A stretch of DNA of 45,697 nucleotides. Source: Candidatus Poribacteria bacterium. GTDB taxonomy: Bacteria > Poribacteria > WGA-4E > WGA-3G. Position numbers and translations under genes: made by a program. Positions 19,044 to 29,763 of this stretch are shown here, piece after piece. The notes beneath the pieces are model-generated. The model had not been told where the DNA came from and ran no database searches. It saw nothing but the letters and a program-made list of their open reading frames with translations. The stretch spans positions 1 through 45,697 of the forward strand of contig VXOP01000113.1 in the NCBI GenBank assembly GCA_009839975.1, read 5' to 3'. Within the stretch, counting starts at the first letter, position 1; each line of letters begins with the position of its first letter.

Positions 19044-21773
19044 ATGAAACATAATGATGTTGACCTTATCCGCCGTATACGTGAGGGTGATGATTCTGCT
19101 TTTACACATCTTGTGGAAGAATATCAGAAGCAGGTTCACGCACTCGCTTGGAAAATCATAGGCGATTTCCATATCGCTGAAGAGATAGCACAGGATACCT
19201 TCCTTAAAGTCTATCAGAAACTGGATACTTTGAAGAATCCGCAACAGTTCGCTGGATGGTTATATGTGATTACTTCACGTTTGTGTTACAGATGGATACG
19301 AAAGAATCGTAAGCAAGCAGAATTACTTGATGATGCAGAAATTGGCATGTTGGAAGAAACTGCCTATTCCAAGTATGTTGCGGATGAAAACACAAAAGTT
19401 AGAATAGAGGCACAACGCAAGGTAGTTCATAAACTACTTTCAAAACTACAGGAGAGTGAACGCACGGTGATGGTTCTGCATTATTTTAGTGAAATGACCT
19501 GTGAAGAAATAAGTCGCTTTTTAGGCGTATCTACAAGTGCGATCAAAAGCCGTCTTAGTCGTGCAAGACAACGTCTCAAGAAGGAAGAACCGATGATTCG
19601 AGAGGCACTTAGCAATTTTCAAATTACGCCAAACTTAACTGAGAACATAATCAGACAAATTGAACATCTCAATCCCGCCGCACCATCAGCAGGCAATCCT
19701 ATTCTACCTTGGGCGTTAGCTGCTTCCAGTTTTATCATAGTTGTGTTGATTCTTGGAATGGGAAGTAGAAAATTAGCGCGATACCAGCAACCCTACAGTT
19801 TGAATTTGGAGGCTGCCATGGCAGTAGAACTAATTGACACGCAAATTGTCAGGGATATTGATGAAAAACCGGAGGTTAGGACCTTGCAAGGTAATAGATC
19901 AGATAAAACCGGTACAGATAACAATACCGGCCAGGAATCAAATCAGGCTTTCAACGATCAAGTGGACTATACACAATGGGGATTACCTGATGGCGCAAAA
20001 GCACGTATCGGTAAAGGTTGGTTAACAGGTAATATGGCATTCTCACCAGATGGTAGACGGCTTGCAGTTGCAGGTATCATCGGTACTTGGATATATGATG
20101 CGCGTCCTGGAAAAGTAAAAGAACTCGATCTCTTAGCAGGTCACACTGATAGAGTCCGATATGTATCATTTTCTCCGGATGGAAATAGAATCGCGAGTGC
20201 AAGTAACGATATGACGGTACGTTTATATGAGGTAGCCACAGGAGAGCACATTGCAACATTTGAGGGACATACAGGACCAGTTGGTCGCTTAGCGTTTTCA
20301 CCGGATGGAGATACTGTCGCTACTGGCAGTTCAGACCACACAGTGATGTTATGGGATGCATACACAGGAAAACATAAGAAAACACTAAAAGGACATTCAG
20401 ATTGGGTTAGTTACGTAGCATATTCCTCTGATGGAAAAACAATTGCCACTGGTAGTGGAGATAAGACGACACGTCTGTGGGACGCACACACAGGAGAACA
20501 TAAAACAACACTGAAAGGACATTCTGAGACGGTAGATATCATAGCATTATCTCCTGATGGAAAGACAATTGCTACCGGAAGTGAAAACAAGACTGTCTGG
20601 TTGTGGGACATCCAAACAGGAAACCATATTATCACCCTCAAGGGACATACAGGTGCAGTCAAGACTGTTTTGTATTCTTCAGATGGCGAGACAATTGCTA
20701 CCGGAAGCTCAGACAATTCAACCCGTCTCTGGGACGCAAAAACAGGAAAACAATTACACAAGGCTATACTTGGTGATCAAAAGGCGTCGATCTTTTCCAT
20801 AGCATTTTCTCCAGATGGGAAGACTATTGCTACTCGAAATGATTTTAATGTGCGATTATGGGATGTCCATACCGGGCAACAGAGAGACGTAATTACAGGA
20901 CATATAAGATCGGGACTTGAAGGTATAACCTTTTCTCCGGATGGGAAGACAATCGCCTTCGGAGATAATGAACTGAAAGCACAGGTGTGGGACGTGAACA
21001 CAACACAGCCGAAAATGGTTCTTTCAGGTCATACTGGACATGTCAGAAGTGTAGCTTTTTCACCAGATGGAAAAACTATCGCTACGAGTAGTTATGACAA
21101 AACAGCAAGAATATGGGATGTTAACACCGGAAATATGATCAATACACTTACTGGTCATACGAAATATGTTAACGCAATCGCTTATTCACCGGATGGAAAG
21201 ACACTCGCCACAGGCAGTGATGATAAAACTGTACGACTGTGGGACGCAAAAACAGGCGATCACATATCTTCACTAACAGATCTTGGAAATCCTGTTTGGG
21301 ATCTTGTCTATGCCCCAGATGGAAACACTATCGCGTGTGCCCTTTGGATGGGTTGTAGAGTAGAATTGTGGAATTCTCATTCACGGGAACGTATTACGAA
21401 ATTTCGTCTACGTTCAACGAAATTTAGTACACCAGCCACTTTCGTAGCTTGTTCACCTGATAGTAGGACTCTCGCCACACTTGCTGCAAAAAAATCAGTG
21501 CAATTGTGGGACTTAAACACAGGAGAAAGTATTGCTATGTTCAAAGGACATACGGATGAGGTTACGACAGCTGCTTTCTCACCTGATGGCACGCTCCTCG
21601 CAACAGGGAGTGATGACTATACAGTGCGGCTGTGGGATATTCATAATAAAACACATCTAACGACGCTACAGGGACATACATTGAGTATCCAATCGGTTGC
21701 GTTTTCACCCGATAGCAGTACACTCGCCAGTCTTAGTTATGATGGCACAATTCTATTTTGGAAAATACATTAA
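19044..21773 (+). CDS. ECF RNA polymerase sigma factor fused through a TM segment to a WD40 propeller
   Basis: Sigma region 2 (DDSAFTHLVEEYQKQVHALAWKIIGDFHIAEEIAQDTFLKVYQKL...FAGWLYVITSRLCYRWIRK), region 4 (LQESERTVMVLHYFSEMTCEEISRFLGVSTSAIKSRLSRARQRLK), TM (ILPWALAASSFIIVVLILGMG), then TQWGLPDGAKARIGKG and WD40 repeats. Confidence 0.92.
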   Translation: MKHNDVDLIRRIREGDDSAFTHLVEEYQKQVHALAWKIIGDFHIAEEIAQDTFLKVYQKLDTLKNPQQFAGWLYVITSRLCYRWIRKNRKQAELLDDAEIGMLEETAYSKYVADENTKVRIEAQRKVVHKLLSKLQESERTVMVLHYFSEMTCEEISRFLGVSTSAIKSRLSRARQRLKKEEPMIREALSNFQITPNLTENIIRQIEHLNPAAPSAGNPILPWALAASSFIIVVLILGMGSRKLARYQQPYSLNLEAAMAVELIDTQIVRDIDEKPEVRTLQGNRSDKTGTDNNTGQESNQAFNDQVDYTQWGLPDGAKARIGKGWLTGNMAFSPDGRRLAVAGIIGTWIYDARPGKVKELDLLAGHTDRVRYVSFSPDGNRIASASNDMTVRLYEVATGEHIATFEGHTGPVGRLAFSPDGDTVATGSSDHTVMLWDAYTGKHKKTLKGHSDWVSYVAYSSDGKTIATGSGDKTTRLWDAHTGEHKTTLKGHSETVDIIALSPDGKTIATGSENKTVWLWDIQTGNHIITLKGHTGAVKTVLYSSDGETIATGSSDNSTRLWDAKTGKQLHKAILGDQKASIFSIAFSPDGKTIATRNDFNVRLWDVHTGQQRDVITGHIRSGLEGITFSPDGKTIAFGDNELKAQVWDVNTTQPKMVLSGHTGHVRSVAFSPDGKTIATSSYDKTARIWDVNTGNMINTLTGHTKYVNAIAYSPDGKTLATGSDDKTVRLWDAKTGDHISSLTDLGNPVWDLVYAPDGNTIACALWMGCRVELWNSHSRERITKFRLRSTKFSTPATFVACSPDSRTLATLAAKKSVQLWDLNTGESIAMFKGHTDEVTTAAFSPDGTLLATGSDDYTVRLWDIHNKTHLTTLQGHTLSIQSVAFSPDSSTLASLSYDGTILFWKIH

Positions 21774-21825
21774 AAAATGCCTCGTTTGATGGGAATTGCA
21801 ACGTTGAAATCTTGGAGGAACACAG

Positions 21826-22323
21826 ATGCGATCTAACATAATATCATTGAGTGGCGTACAGGGATCAGGCAAGACGGCAGTAGCAAAACACCTAAGGACG
21901 TATATACCCGAAGCTATTATTTATGATGGCAAATTTGGATTTAAAAAATACCTAAACAATCAACAAGAAACAGGAACTGTTATCATAGTTGAATATGCAT
22001 CTGTCATACTTTTTCCTGATGAATGGCTTGATGAGAGAAGTATAAAAAGGTTTGCGAAATGTGATCTTATTGACAGAAAATACTTTCAAAAAGGTAAACA
22101 TTTTTTTCTGGATATACAGTCCGAGATGACTCAGTATGAAAGGCTGTTAAAACGACACAACGGAATAGATAACGGATACATACAACTGATGAGGAAGGAA
22201 TACGTTCACAGAACTCAATATCTAAGGATGTTGTCAGACAAAGGGTATTTTACAAAGGTCATAATCGTTGACGAAAAATCAATTGACAAAATTACTGAAG
22301 AAATAATGGAAGCCATAACCTGA
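21826..22323 (+). CDS. P-loop nucleotide kinase-like protein
   Basis: ISLSGVQGSGKTAVAKHL Walker A; 165 aa; GGAGG upstream. Confidence 0.6.
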   Translation: MRSNIISLSGVQGSGKTAVAKHLRTYIPEAIIYDGKFGFKKYLNNQQETGTVIIVEYASVILFPDEWLDERSIKRFAKCDLIDRKYFQKGKHFFLDIQSEMTQYERLLKRHNGIDNGYIQLMRKEYVHRTQYLRMLSDKGYFTKVIIVDEKSIDKITEEIMEAIT

Positions 22324-22332
22324 TACACAATA

Positions 22333-22881
22333 TTAGAAATCTTCAGGGAATACGATAGAAACCGTGTCATTTTTGACAGATTCTGTGAAATGTGCTAGCA
22401 GTTCCTCTTCATTCTGGGTAGGATATACATAAGACAAGCGAAGATATTCAATAATTAACGGGTCAAATGTGCCGATGTATTCAAAGTAAAACTGCCCAAG
22501 TGTATTTTCAGTCAGCCTTTTTGCGAAAGCATCTTGTAATCTATCGTATCCATTCGTAACTGTGGCATCATCAGATTTCTCGGTTCGAAATATGCCAACC
22601 AATTCTATCCAGAATCCCTTGCTAAAATTGAGTTCTTCTATTAGGATGGTCTCGGAGTCTATGAATATTGCCGAATAATCTCCAGCTGTTTCTGCTTTTT
22701 GTTGGGACTCTGTTCTCCGCTGATTGACTCGCGCCATGTCGGCACGTGCCTTTTCTAAATTCGTCGGTGTCTCTGGTGGTGGAATAACTTCCTTAATAGG
22801 TTGTGACATGCCTTGATCACAACCTGTAAATAGTATGACCAGAAAAAGACTTACGACATACAACTGTGCAATTAACCGCAT
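22333..22881 (-). CDS. Putative lipoprotein
   Basis: MRLIAQLYVVSLFLVILFTGCDQG lipobox; agggagaaaa before the ATG at 22881 (ORF track start is 22917). Confidence 0.65.
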   Translation of the reverse strand: MRLIAQLYVVSLFLVILFTGCDQGMSQPIKEVIPPPETPTNLEKARADMARVNQRRTESQQKAETAGDYSAIFIDSETILIEELNFSKGFWIELVGIFRTEKSDDATVTNGYDRLQDAFAKRLTENTLGQFYFEYIGTFDPLIIEYLRLSYVYPTQNEEELLAHFTESVKNDTVSIVFPEDF

Positions 22882-22905
22882 TTTTCTCCCTTTTGCCAAT
22901 TGATA

Positions 22906-23099
22906 TATAGTGAACATTAAAAATAATGATACAAGGTACCTGTAGGAGCGATCTCCGAATCGCGACTTAATGTAGTGAAAGTCGGGAATCGGAGTTCAAA
23001 TCAACGGTATGAATCATGGCGAATGCCATGCACGCATTCGCCCAAAGGCATTCCTCGCTTACATCTCAAAATGTCCCATTAATTCAAAAGTTTACTATA
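22906..23099. mobile_element. MITE-like element, TATAGTGAAC family, copy 1
   Basis: Terminal inverted repeats tatagtgaacatt... / ...ttcaaaagtttactata; ends and flanking blocks shared with 37852-38001; internal hairpin modules. Confidence 0.75.
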
Positions 23100-23114
23100 A
23101 AACTAAATAGATAG

Positions 23115-25001
23115 TTAGAATACCCAAACCGCCATCTGTCCCGCTTCCCGATTGCACCACGCATAATAAGGAATTGCAGTAACATCTGTCTGTTTCAAAT
23201 TCGGTTCTGAAAGATATAGGTTATTATCCCAATCGGTGGGATCATATACTGTACCTGTGCCGCGAATTAACGTGATGCCACCAAGAAGTGTGCTGTCAAA
23301 CACCGCTTCCATATAACCACTCTTAGCAAGCGATAACGTCTCAAAAGCACCATCTGGATTGTCAGCATCCTCAAAACAGTATACAAGTGGACCCCGCTGT
23401 AATGCTATCCTCCCAAGATTCTCTCTAACATAAGGGTGCGCGTAAACCCGTTCTACTGGCATGTCTAAGTTCAATTGAATGCTATCGTCTGCGTTCCACG
23501 TTCTATCAATTGAAAGATAACCGTTAGTGCCGACAGTTGCACGTTGTGTTTCACCATTGATGGTCACATCAAATTTGCCACACCAATCAGGAATCCGCAA
23601 ATTCAGATTAAACTTTACCGGTTTCTCTGGTTCAATAGTTATCTTTACATCTCCAGACCACGGATAATCGGTTTCTTGTGTCAATTTCACGGGGACATCC
23701 GCTACTGTGGCATCAGCAGTACCACCGACATATAAGTTCACCCACAGGTCTGCTTCAGATTGTGCATAGATGTATTGTCCGAGAGAACCGATCAGGCGTG
23801 CAATGTTCGGAGGACAACATGCACATCCAAACCACGCATGACGATGTCTTCCACCACGACTTGCTAACGGATTCTGATAGAAGAAATCTGTGCCTTCAAG
23901 CGAAACACCGGAAAGCGCACCATTGTATAGAGCTGTTTCCAACACATCAACATATCGTGAATCACCTTTCAGTAGAAACATCCGATGTGCCCAGAATATC
24001 AATCCGACTGACGCACACGTTTCAGCATAAGCTGAGAAATTAGGTAATTCATAATCTTGTGTGAAACCTTCATTGTGTCCCGAAGGTCCTACCCCACCTG
24101 TGACATAAAGCCGCTTCTCCACATTTTGCCATAAGGCATCCAGCGCAGTCGCAATACCGTTATTACCAGTTTCAGCTGCGATGTCTGCAGCACCTGCATA
24201 GAGATACATGGCACGGACTGCATGCCCCACACATTCAGTCTGTTCATGCATCGGTAGATGATCCTGAGAATAAGTCCCTTCATATTTATCATCTCGTGTG
24301 TAATGATGCTTATATGCCCCGAGACCGCCTGGCAGGTCAGGGTTTTCCAGTTCCTTCTCAAAGACAGATGGTCTTTGTCCGCGTGTCGTGACAAAATAAT
24401 CTGCAAGCGACATATAACGTGCTTCACCTGTTACACGTGCCAATTTGACTAAAGCGAGTTCAATGCCTTGATGACCTGGTAGACCCGCGCGCTTCTCATG
24501 TCCAAAGGTCTTGTCAATGAGATCAGCAAACCGACAGGCCACATCAAGCAGTTTCTGTTGTCCAGTTGCTTGATAATGCGCGACACCTGCTTCAAAGAGA
24601 TGTCCTGCACAATACAACTCGTGCATCATACCCAAATTCTGCCATCTTTTCTCGGGTTCAACTAACGTAAAATAGGAGTTCAGATAACCATCCGGTTGTT
24701 GGCTCTTCGCAATTGTATCTATCACTTCATCCAATTCGGATTCCCATTTTGGATTGGGATGTGTCTGCAATGTATAGGACGCAGCTTCCACCAATTTATG
24801 CACATCCGAATCGTTGAAGAAGATACCCTCAAAATTGCCGGACTCTATACCTGCGGCTTTTGCAAAGTTACTGATCCTGCCGGTTGTTCGGCACTGCTCA
24901 AGTTCATGGGGGATCGTTTTCTCCGAATTTGTCGCCTGTCGGGGTGACCAGAAACGATCATTTATCGTAACATCATTAAATGGTATTGCCTTCAAACTCA
25001 T
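23115..25001 (-). CDS. Glycoside hydrolase family 127-like (DUF1680) protein
   Basis: MSLKAIPFNDVTINDRFWSPRQATNSEKTIPHELEQC...FNDSDVHKLVEAASYTL...DGYLNSYF...YCAGHLFEAGVAHYQATG...CACCPPNIARLIGSLGQYIYA. ATG at 25001 overlaps the upstream gene stop. Confidence 0.88.
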   Translation of the reverse strand: MSLKAIPFNDVTINDRFWSPRQATNSEKTIPHELEQCRTTGRISNFAKAAGIESGNFEGIFFNDSDVHKLVEAASYTLQTHPNPKWESELDEVIDTIAKSQQPDGYLNSYFTLVEPEKRWQNLGMMHELYCAGHLFEAGVAHYQATGQQKLLDVACRFADLIDKTFGHEKRAGLPGHQGIELALVKLARVTGEARYMSLADYFVTTRGQRPSVFEKELENPDLPGGLGAYKHHYTRDDKYEGTYSQDHLPMHEQTECVGHAVRAMYLYAGAADIAAETGNNGIATALDALWQNVEKRLYVTGGVGPSGHNEGFTQDYELPNFSAYAETCASVGLIFWAHRMFLLKGDSRYVDVLETALYNGALSGVSLEGTDFFYQNPLASRGGRHRHAWFGCACCPPNIARLIGSLGQYIYAQSEADLWVNLYVGGTADATVADVPVKLTQETDYPWSGDVKITIEPEKPVKFNLNLRIPDWCGKFDVTINGETQRATVGTNGYLSIDRTWNADDSIQLNLDMPVERVYAHPYVRENLGRIALQRGPLVYCFEDADNPDGAFETLSLAKSGYMEAVFDSTLLGGITLIRGTGTVYDPTDWDNNLYLSEPNLKQTDVTAIPYYAWCNREAGQMAVWVF

Positions 25002-26014
25002 ATTCTTACAGTGACCTCCCTTTTTTCTTTCCATGAGGTAACGATTGCTTCTGTAATCCGTAACGCTTGTAAACCATCCCTACCTGTAGGTGTGGGTGTA
25101 CGGTCATTAAGTAAATCATCAACCAATGCAGCCATACGCAGGGCAAAAGTACCATCAAAAGCGAGTTGTTCCATCCGAAAAATAGATGGACGGTATTCCT
25201 CAACGACCTGATTATCACGTTTCATCAACGTTGCTTTACTGAGGACATTATCAACAACGATCTCCCCTGCCGATCCACATATTTCCAATCGTTCAATTGG
25301 GTGTATAAAATCGCTATCCCAACTTGCTAACAGTGTTGCTACGACCTCGGTTTCATATCGGAGTGAAATTGCCATACTTGTGTAGCAAGCGTCTTCACCT
25401 TCACGTGCTTCGTGTTTTCTCGGTTTTGCCATTTGTGCACATACAGCGACGACCTCGCCTCCGAACCATCGTAAGAGATCGAGCGCGTGCGTTTGTAGCT
25501 CGTAGAGTAAATAGTACTCCCCTTTCCAAGTAGACGCTGGGCCGCCTTGAGACAATTTCATATCCAGATAATATAGTTGTCCTATACTCTCAGCATCAAA
25601 CCATTTCCTTGCTTGTACATAACCTGGTGCGAACCGTCTATTATAATCTATTGCAAGATGAACCCCTTTTTCATCAGCTTTTGCCACCATTTGTTCGGCT
25701 TCATCTATATCTAGCGACAAAGGTTTTTCGGATATTACATGTTTGCCAGCATCAAGACATTCCATTACAGGTTCAAAGTGCAAGTGATCAGCGGTTACGA
25801 CATCAACGAGATCACATTCTTCATTCGTCAGCATCTCATTTATTGAGGGGTACCATCTTTCTAAACCGAGTTCTCTGGCACGTGCTTCTGCTTTGGCAGT
25901 ATCAATATCACATACTGCGACGAGCTCTGCGCCTTGATGTTGCAGATATCCCCTCTGATGTAATAACCCGACACCACCACATCCTACTGCTGCGACTTTT
26001 AGTTTTCCTGCCAT
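24998..26014 (-). CDS. Gfo/Idh/MocA family oxidoreductase
   Basis: KVAAVGCGGVGLLHQRGYLQHQGAELVAVCDID...HVISEKPLSLDIDEAEQMV; Rossmann N terminus and EKP motif. Confidence 0.92.
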   Translation of the reverse strand: MAGKLKVAAVGCGGVGLLHQRGYLQHQGAELVAVCDIDTAKAEARARELGLERWYPSINEMLTNEECDLVDVVTADHLHFEPVMECLDAGKHVISEKPLSLDIDEAEQMVAKADEKGVHLAIDYNRRFAPGYVQARKWFDAESIGQLYYLDMKLSQGGPASTWKGEYYLLYELQTHALDLLRWFGGEVVAVCAQMAKPRKHEAREGEDACYTSMAISLRYETEVVATLLASWDSDFIHPIERLEICGSAGEIVVDNVLSKATLMKRDNQVVEEYRPSIFRMEQLAFDGTFALRMAALVDDLLNDRTPTPTGRDGLQALRITEAIVTSWKEKREVTVRI

Positions 26015-26176
26015 GTTCGTGTCCTCCTTTTATGGACATAAGAAGATTGGACAATTGCGTTAATTGAGTGACAGAAAACAGAAAAAAGGTTAACTCTTTC
26101 GTATCACAGATCCTATCAGTTGTCACCTTTCCCTAAGATGTTATATTATCAGATATAGTGAGACATTGCAAGCGTT

Positions 26177-27985
26177 TTATTGCCTACTCTTCGCTTGACC
26201 CTTATATTGAAGTTGATATAGTCGATAATAGATGCCTCCCTTTTGTAGCAATTCATTATGATTACCTGTCTCGCGTATCTCACCACGGTGCATTACAATA
26301 ATCCTGTCGGCATTTTGGATTGTAGAGAGTCTGTGTGCAATAACGACGGATGTCCGATCTCGCATCAGACGGCTGAGTGCATCTTCAATCAGTAGTTCCG
26401 TTTCTGTGTCAACGCTTGATGTGGCTTCATCCAGAACCAAGATGCTGGGGTCGGATGCTAATGCACGTGCAAATGCGACTAACTGTTTCTGTCCTACGGA
26501 TAACCCGGCTCCATCCTCCTTAATCTCTGTGCTATAGACATCGGGCATTTTCTGGACGAAACGGTCTAAATGTACATCTTTTGAGGCGTTTATTATCTGT
26601 TTATCTGTTATTGTGGTATCTCCTAAACTGATATTACGTTCAATTGAATCAGAGAATAGGAATATATTCTGTTGCACAATACTGATGGCATTACGTAGTT
26701 CTTCCAAATTCATCTTTTGGATGTCCACACCGTCAATCAGTATTTGTCCTTTGTTAATCTCATAGAATCGGCACAACAGATTGATGATGGTTGTTTTACC
26801 TGCCCCTGTATGTCCAACAAGTGCTACTTTTTCCCCCGGTTTAACCCTGAACGATACATCTCTTAAGACATAATCTTCGTCATTGTATGCAAACCAGACG
26901 TTTTTGAACTCTATCTCACCCTTGAGTGTATCAATTCCACGTTTATCGGTGGTTGAGACGATACTCGGTTCTGTATCCATCAACTAAAATATCCGCTCTG
27001 ATGATGCCATTGCATTTTGGAAGATTGTGTATTTCTCGCTGAGTTCGCGGATGGGCCAAAAGAACCTTTCTGCTAGTTGGATGAACGCCACTAATGTGCC
27101 AAACGTCAGCGCATTCTGAACAATCTGTCCGCCGCCATACCAGATAATAACTGCAGTGGCAAGAGATGCCGTAACTTCAATTAGTGGATGGAAGATAGAA
27201 AAGTAAAAAATACTCCGAAGGTTTGCTGCCAAGTATCTTCGGTTTCGTTCGTTAAAGCGGAGATGACTACGGTGTTCTTGTGCAAACAGTTTCATCGTTG
27301 TCATACCGACTATGTTTTCTTGCAAGAAGGCGTTGATGCGTGCATACTGTTTGCGTTGTTCACGAAAAGCGCGCCGTGAGTAGATTTGATAAACGAGTGT
27401 TGCACCAAAGATTATCGGTATAACAGTAAACGCAACACACGCAAGTTGCCAGTTGTAGATCAGCATTGCTACCACAATCCCTAGAATACTCAACAGATTA
27501 CCGAAGGATGTAATGACTCCTGAGGTAAAGAGTTCGTTAAGAACTTGCACATCACCCATCACACGCGTCATCAGACGTCCCACCGGGTTCTTGTCAAAAT
27601 ACTGCACATCCAAACGTTGTAGATGTGAGAATAGCGTCTGGCGGAGATCACGCATCACATGTTGTCCGACCATTAACTGCCGGTATTCCTCAAAATAGGC
27701 AAAGATAAACTCACCTATCAAACTCAGGAGAAACAAACCTGCAAAGATACTCAGACCGTCTAATTCACCCGGAATAATATGTTGATCAATAGCCATCTGA
27801 ATGATAACGGGACCGGCTAAACGGGATAGTGTCGTGCCTATCATAAAGATAGCGATGACGAGTAATTGAAATCTGTACGGTTTGAGGTATTGAATCAGTC
27901 GCTTCATTAAGACTCGGTCATACACTTTTCCGAGTTCTTGTTCCTCGTCGCTATATTCATGGAGTTCTCTACCCATTCCAAACAT
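26177..27985 (-). pseudogene. ABC exporter (TMD+NBD) split by one in-frame TAG
   Basis: ORFs 26984..27985 (TMD, ...FQNAMASSERIF*) and 26177..26983 (LMDTEPSIV...GHTGAGKTT...LSVGQKQL...[11 protein letters not shown]) are adjacent and in the same frame, separated only by TAG at 26984-26986. Confidence 0.75.
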
Positions 27986-27999
27986 CTTGATATTTCCTT

Positions 28000-29763
28000 C
28001 TATAGTTCCTCAAGTTCATCCTGCAACAGTTGTGTTTCATAGATTCCAGCGTATATTCCGTTTTTGTTCAGCAATTGATCGTGCGTGCCCGATTCGACGA
28101 TGCTTCCATCATTTAGGACGACGATGTTATCTGCTGCCTTTACTGTTGATATCCTGTGTGAGATGAGGATAGTTGTCCGATCCTTCATTATCTCGTCAAG
28201 TCGGTTGAGTATTGTGTCTTCTGTCTGTGTATCAACATTCGTAAAGGCATCATCAAGTATAAGAATTTTGGGTTTAATTAGGATGGCTCTGGCAAGTGCA
28301 CTACGTTGACGTTGTCCGCCAGAAATCGTAATTCCGCGTTCACCGAGAAAGGTTTGTAGACCGTCAGGGAATTCCTCAATCTGTGATAGCAGATCAGATG
28401 TGTGTGCAGCAGCCTTTATCTCTTCGTCATCGGGTGTCTCAACGCCATAAGCGATGTTATTCCGTAGATAGTCTGAAAACAGGAACGGTTCCTGCTCTAC
28501 AAAGCCTATATTAGAACGCAGCACGTTTAAGGGTATATCCTGTATATCTACACCGTCAATATAGATAGTGCCTCGTTCTGATTGTCGGATGCGCGGGATA
28601 AGATTAACGAGTGTGGATTTTCCTGAACCTGTTCCCCCAACAATCGCGAGCGTTGTTCCACGTTTAACCCTCAAATTGACGTTTTTTAACACAGGGGGAC
28701 CGCCGTTGTAAGCAAAGTTAAGGTTTCGGAATTCTATCTCTCCTTTGATGTTTTTTATATTCCATTTGACAGTTTTACCATCAATTATCTCAGGTTCTTC
28801 ATTGAGAATAGTATTGAACCGATTCATTGATGCTGCACCCCGTTCAAATGTGTTAACAATAAACCCCAGCATTATCATCGGACGGACCATCATCATAAGA
28901 TATGCGTTGAAAGCGATAAATTCACCGAACGTTATCTCCTGTTGAATGACGAGAAGTCCTCCCATCCAGAGAAGAACTACTCTACCAATGCCAGGGAGAA
29001 ATCGGAACAACGGAAAGAAAAAACTCATCAAGCGAATCTGTTTATGATTACTGTTGACAAATTCCTGATTGAGTTCCCTAAAATGTTCTACTTCATTGGC
29101 TTCAAGTGTGTATGCTTTAACCACACGAACACCGGATAGGTTCTCCTGAACCTTTGTATTCATCACAGAGAATGCTTCTTGAATCCCTTCATAGTGCGTA
29201 TGAAGACGTTTTCCAAGCAATCGGATGATTATCGCAAGTATCGGATACGGTAACAGTGCAACCAGTGTTAGTGTGACATCAATCTGTAGCATAATGACGA
29301 GTGCCAGACCGAAAAACACGATTGCATCGGCAGTATACATGATTGCACTGCTTAGGACCATGCGAATAGCGTTGAGGTCGCTGGTTGCTCTTGTCATCAA
29401 GTCGCCGGTGCGGACATTGTCATAGTAAGAGGCTGATAGTTTTTGTAGATGAAGGAAAAAGTCGGCGCGAAGATGAAACTCAATTTTTCTGGCGACACCC
29501 TGAATGGTACGTCTCTGGAAAAAACGGATAATACCCCCAACAAGAGCAACACCGAAAATAAGCGCAGCAAAGAACAGAATCCTACCACTTGAGAGTGTGA
29601 TATTTGTGTCTCTAAAACCGCGCTCTAACGCATCAAATACTGCCTGCAAAATCATAGGACTAATCAGCAGAAGTCCATTCGTTATCAGAACAAGAATGAA
29701 ACTCAATATGATGGTGTATTGGTAACGTATAACGTATTTTTTGAGACCGAATAGACTGCGAAT
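28000..29763 (-). CDS. ABC transporter, fused permease/ATPase; likely partner of the split exporter
   Basis: TMD plus NBD (GGTGSGKST, ISGGQRQRSALARA, LILDDAFTNVD). The ORF track starts at TTG 29706 inside TM1; the frame extends upstream as RSLFGLKKYVIRYQYTIIL to an ATT at 29763 preceded by TGGAGGAAAC. Confidence 0.8.
   Translation of the reverse strand: MRSLFGLKKYVIRYQYTIILSFILVLITNGLLLISPMILQAVFDALERGFRDTNITLSSGRILFFAALIFGVALVGGIIRFFQRRTIQGVARKIEFHLRADFFLHLQKLSASYYDNVRTGDLMTRATSDLNAIRMVLSSAIMYTADAIVFFGLALVIMLQIDVTLTLVALLPYPILAIIIRLLGKRLHTHYEGIQEAFSVMNTKVQENLSGVRVVKAYTLEANEVEHFRELNQEFVNSNHKQIRLMSFFFPLFRFLPGIGRVVLLWMGGLLVIQQEITFGEFIAFNAYLMMMVRPMIMLGFIVNTFERGAASMNRFNTILNEEPEIIDGKTVKWNIKNIKGEIEFRNLNFAYNGGPPVLKNVNLRVKRGTTLAIVGGTGSGKSTLVNLIPRIRQSERGTIYIDGVDIQDIPLNVLRSNIGFVEQEPFLFSDYLRNNIAYGVETPDDEEIKAAAHTSDLLSQIEEFPDGLQTFLGERGITISGGQRQRSALARAILIKPKILILDDAFTNVDTQTEDTILNRLDEIMKDRTTILISHRISTVKAADNIVVLNDGSIVESGTHDQLLNKNGIYAGIYETQLLQDELEEL

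Noticed and set aside
13997-21592. Many minus-strand ORFs (e.g. 13997..14347, 15023..15385, 17980..18669, 20411..20761) rich in 'PSGEKA/PSGENA'
   Set aside because: They are reverse-complement readings of the repeated WD40 SPDGK/SPDGN codons; no independent coding support.
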